Positions 4,384-5,596 of a stretch of DNA of 5,596 nt are shown here, piece by piece. Source of the DNA: Lachnoclostridium sp. UBA1241 (lineage in GTDB: Bacteria > Bacillota > Clostridia > Lachnospirales > Lachnospiraceae); NCBI GenBank assembly GCA_002308955.1, contig DBWJ01000109.1, positions 312-5,907 of the forward strand, given 5' to 3'. The notes beneath the pieces are model-generated. The model did no database searches. It worked only from the letters and a program-made list of their open reading frames with translations, and was not told the DNA's origin. Position 1 is the first letter of the stretch. The number at the start of each line of letters is the position of its first letter. The translations under genes and the position numbers were made by a program.

Positions 4384-4430
4384 GATAATCTTCGGAAACC
4401 CCTTTCGCTTCGGAATTCGCCCATAAGAAA

Positions 4431-4459
4431 ATTGTACTTGAAACGGGAAAACCTGTCAA
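4431..4459 (-). promoter_or_regulatory. Sigma-A promoter of the serine acetyltransferase gene
   Basis: TTGACA (4459-4454) and TACAAT (4436-4431) on the minus strand with a 17-bp spacer. The expected start near 4424 gives a leader of about 40 nt, too short for a T-box or a typical cysteine-responsive riboswitch. Confidence 0.85.
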
Positions 4460-4475
4460 CAAGTAAATCTTTCTC

Positions 4476-4488
4476 CGGCAAATGTCAC
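4476..4488 (+). repeat. Motif copy C, CGGCAAATGTCAC, proximal to the cysE promoter
   Basis: Third copy of CGGCAAATGTNAC, 16 bp upstream of the -35 box. With copy D it forms a direct repeat; the identity continues one base further (CGGCAAATGTCACA in both). The two starts are 23 bp apart, close to two helical turns, so bound proteins would sit on roughly the same DNA face. Confidence 0.65.
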
Positions 4489-4498
4489 AATTTCCCCG

Positions 4499-4511
4499 CG
4501 GCAAATGTCAC
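4499..4511 (+). repeat. Motif copy D, CGGCAAATGTCAC, overlapping the hydF stop
   Basis: Fourth copy of CGGCAAATGTNAC. It overlaps the last codons of hydF, including its TGA stop. The base at the variable position is the same as in copy C, which suggests a recent duplication of the pair or selection for this form at the cysE promoter. Confidence 0.65.
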
Positions 4512-5596
4512 AGGAATTCCTCCCCGAAAACCGACAGGCTTCTCTTGAGAATCCCGTTCATATGGGCAATGGCGATACCGTAATTGACGATCGGAACTCC
4601 CGCGTATTCTGCTGTGTCGAGGCGGTGTTGCATTTCCCGCTCCGGCAGGGTGCACCCTCCGCAGTGGATGATCAGCGCGTACTTCTTCGGGTCATCGGGA
4701 AAATCTCCGCCGGAGGTGAAAGTAAACACCGGGCGGAACCCGACATGCTTTTCAATCCAGCCGGGGAGTTTGACGGTGCCGATGTCCTCACACTGCCGGT
4801 GATGCGTGCAGCCTTCCGAAATCAGTACCTCATCCCCTTCGCGAAGGCTGTCAATAGCCTTTGCGCCCCGCATGAGGGTCTCAAGATTTCCTTTATAGCG
4901 GGCGAAAAGAATCGAAAAAGACGTCAGCGGAATCTCCTTGGCCAAGGCGGCGTTCACTTCGGCGAACGCCTGGGAATCCGTAACGACAAGCGCCGGCGGG
5001 TTCTTTAGGGAAGCAAGTGTTCCCGCAAGCTCCTCCGGCTGACAGACGATCGCCCTGCAGTGATGATCGAGAAGTTCCCGAAGCGTCAGCTGCTGCGGGA
5101 GGATAAGGCGTCCCTTCGGCGCAGAACTGTCAATGGGTGTCACCAGAACAACCGTGCTTCCGGGCGTCACAAGATCGGCAAGGATTACCTTCTCCTTTGC
5201 AACCTTCGGGGCGAAGGAACCGAGCAGCTCCTTCAGTTCGTGAATGCCTTCTCCGGTAACCGCGCTCGTGAAGACAACCGGAATTCCTCCGCTCTCCGAT
5301 CCGGCTTCGGCTCCGCTGCCTGCTTCGGATTCGGCTCCGATGCCGGCCTCCGAGGTCCGCTGCGCGCGTTCCGATGCACCCAGAAGATCCGCCTTCGTGT
5401 ATGCCAGTATAAACGGCAGTTTCCGCTTCTTAAGCTCCGAAAGGAACTCCCGGTCAAGCGCCGTAAGTCCCAGCGTGGCATCTGCCGCAAGCACCGCAAT
5501 ATCGGTTCCCGCAAGAATCCGGCCGGTCCGCTCCACGCGGAGCCTTCCGAGTTCTCCTTCATCGTCAAGTCCCGGCGTGTCGATGATGACAACCGG
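4508..5596 (-). CDS. hydF: [FeFe]-hydrogenase maturation GTPase HydF, C-terminal 362 residues (5' end outside window)
   Basis: HydF is the scaffold on which the two-iron subcluster of [FeFe]-hydrogenase is built by HydE and HydG before transfer to the hydrogenase. The visible part (numbered from the window edge) begins inside the GTPase domain with the G3 motif DTPG (6-9), then a G4-type TKAD (67-70) and a G5-like TSAVTGEG (110-117). Walker A lies outside the window. Next comes the dimerisation domain (VLVTPIDSSAPKGRLILPQQ). The C-terminal cluster-binding domain has CTH (Cys263, His265) and HCGGC (His311, Cys312, Cys315), the CxH...HCxxC signature of HydF. Between G4 and G5 is an unusual Ala/Glu/Gly/Ser-rich insert (about residues 74-103). 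The frame is open to the window edge, so the GTG/ATG-like internal starts are not real starts. The organism must make an [FeFe]-hydrogenase. No clear terminator follows; the cysE promoter begins about 50 nt downstream. Confidence 0.96.
   Translation of the reverse strand, partial: PVVIIDTPGLDDEGELGRLRVERTGRILAGTDIAVLAADATLGLTALDREFLSELKKRKLPFILAYTKADLLGASERAQRTSEAGIGAESEAGSGAEAGSESGGIPVVFTSAVTGEGIHELKELLGSFAPKVAKEKVILADLVTPGSTVVLVTPIDSSAPKGRLILPQQLTLRELLDHHCRAIVCQPEELAGTLASLKNPPALVVTDSQAFAEVNAALAKEIPLTSFSILFARYKGNLETLMRGAKAIDSLREGDEVLISEGCTHHRQCEDIGTVKLPGWIEKHVGFRPVFTFTSGGDFPDDPKKYALIIHCGGCTLPEREMQHRLDTAEYAGVPIVNYGIAIAHMNGILKRSLSVFGEEFL

Noticed and set aside
4476..4511. Start of a CRISPR array
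   Set aside because: Only two copies of 13-14 bp with a 9-bp gap, one overlapping the hydF stop codon, and no cas genes.
4476..4512. Rex (redox) operator, because of TTGTGA on the minus strand near cysE
   Set aside because: A Rex site needs an inverted partner TCACAA six bases away. Here the repeats are direct and continue as ACATTTGCCG.
3199..4548. 449-codon plus-strand ORF opposite cysE and the 5' part of arsR
   Set aside because: It is an antisense shadow of well-identified minus-strand genes, crosses their promoters and operator, and has no recognisable domain.
5233..5592. 119-codon minus-strand ORF in another frame of hydF
   Set aside because: The hydF frame is open to the window edge and includes the DTPG motif; the alternative frame is Arg/Pro-rich with no motif.

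Overview
The window reads as chromosomal DNA from a Gram-positive obligate anaerobe, most likely a member of the Clostridia. The case rests on a [FeFe]-hydrogenase maturation gene (hydF), purine-rich Shine-Dalgarno sites, near-consensus sigma-A promoters with 17-bp spacers, and Clostridia/Firmicutes-type versions of the other proteins. The placement is inferred from gene content and was not tested by a database search. Every gene I can support lies on the minus strand, so the window is best read from its right end to its left.

Reading right to left: hydF (5596 to 4508, 5' end outside the window); a short intergenic region with two 13-bp direct repeats and a strong promoter; a serine O-acetyltransferase (4383 to 3442), first enzyme of cysteine synthesis; then a heavy-metal resistance operon. 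The operon starts at a near-consensus promoter whose start region is covered by an ArsR/SmtB-type palindromic operator. It encodes an ArsR/SmtB repressor (3311 to 2958), a free-standing heavy-metal-associated domain protein (2852 to 2634) and a P1B-type Zn/Cd/Pb-exporting ATPase without its own N-terminal metal-binding domain (2581 to 692). The obvious model is repressor relief by Zn2+, Cd2+ or Pb2+, with the small HMA protein taking the place of the ATPase's missing N-terminal domain.

The left end is a structured, mostly non-coding stretch. It holds a promoter followed about 100 nt later by a strong terminator (a possible short RNA), then a second, perfect-consensus promoter with a 16-bp palindrome at its start site. 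Next come a 23-codon ORF with a good ribosome-binding site, a hairpin, a terminator-like hairpin, and finally the first 40 codons of an ATP-binding cassette protein (122 to 1). Promoter, leader peptide, terminator, then ABC gene is the layout of antibiotic-sensing attenuators upstream of ABC-F genes.

Three things stand out beyond the genes. (1) A 13-bp motif, CGGCAAATGTNAC, occurs four times, always just upstream of the -35 box of one of the three best promoters. (2) In the metal operon an intrinsic-terminator-like hairpin lies between the HMA gene and the ATPase gene. An 18-codon ORF bridges the gap; its start overlaps the HMA stop and its stop overlaps the ATPase start, and the ATPase has no Shine-Dalgarno of its own. 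(3) The leader upstream of the ABC gene has several mutually exclusive pairings expected of an attenuator. None of this is proven by the sequence alone.
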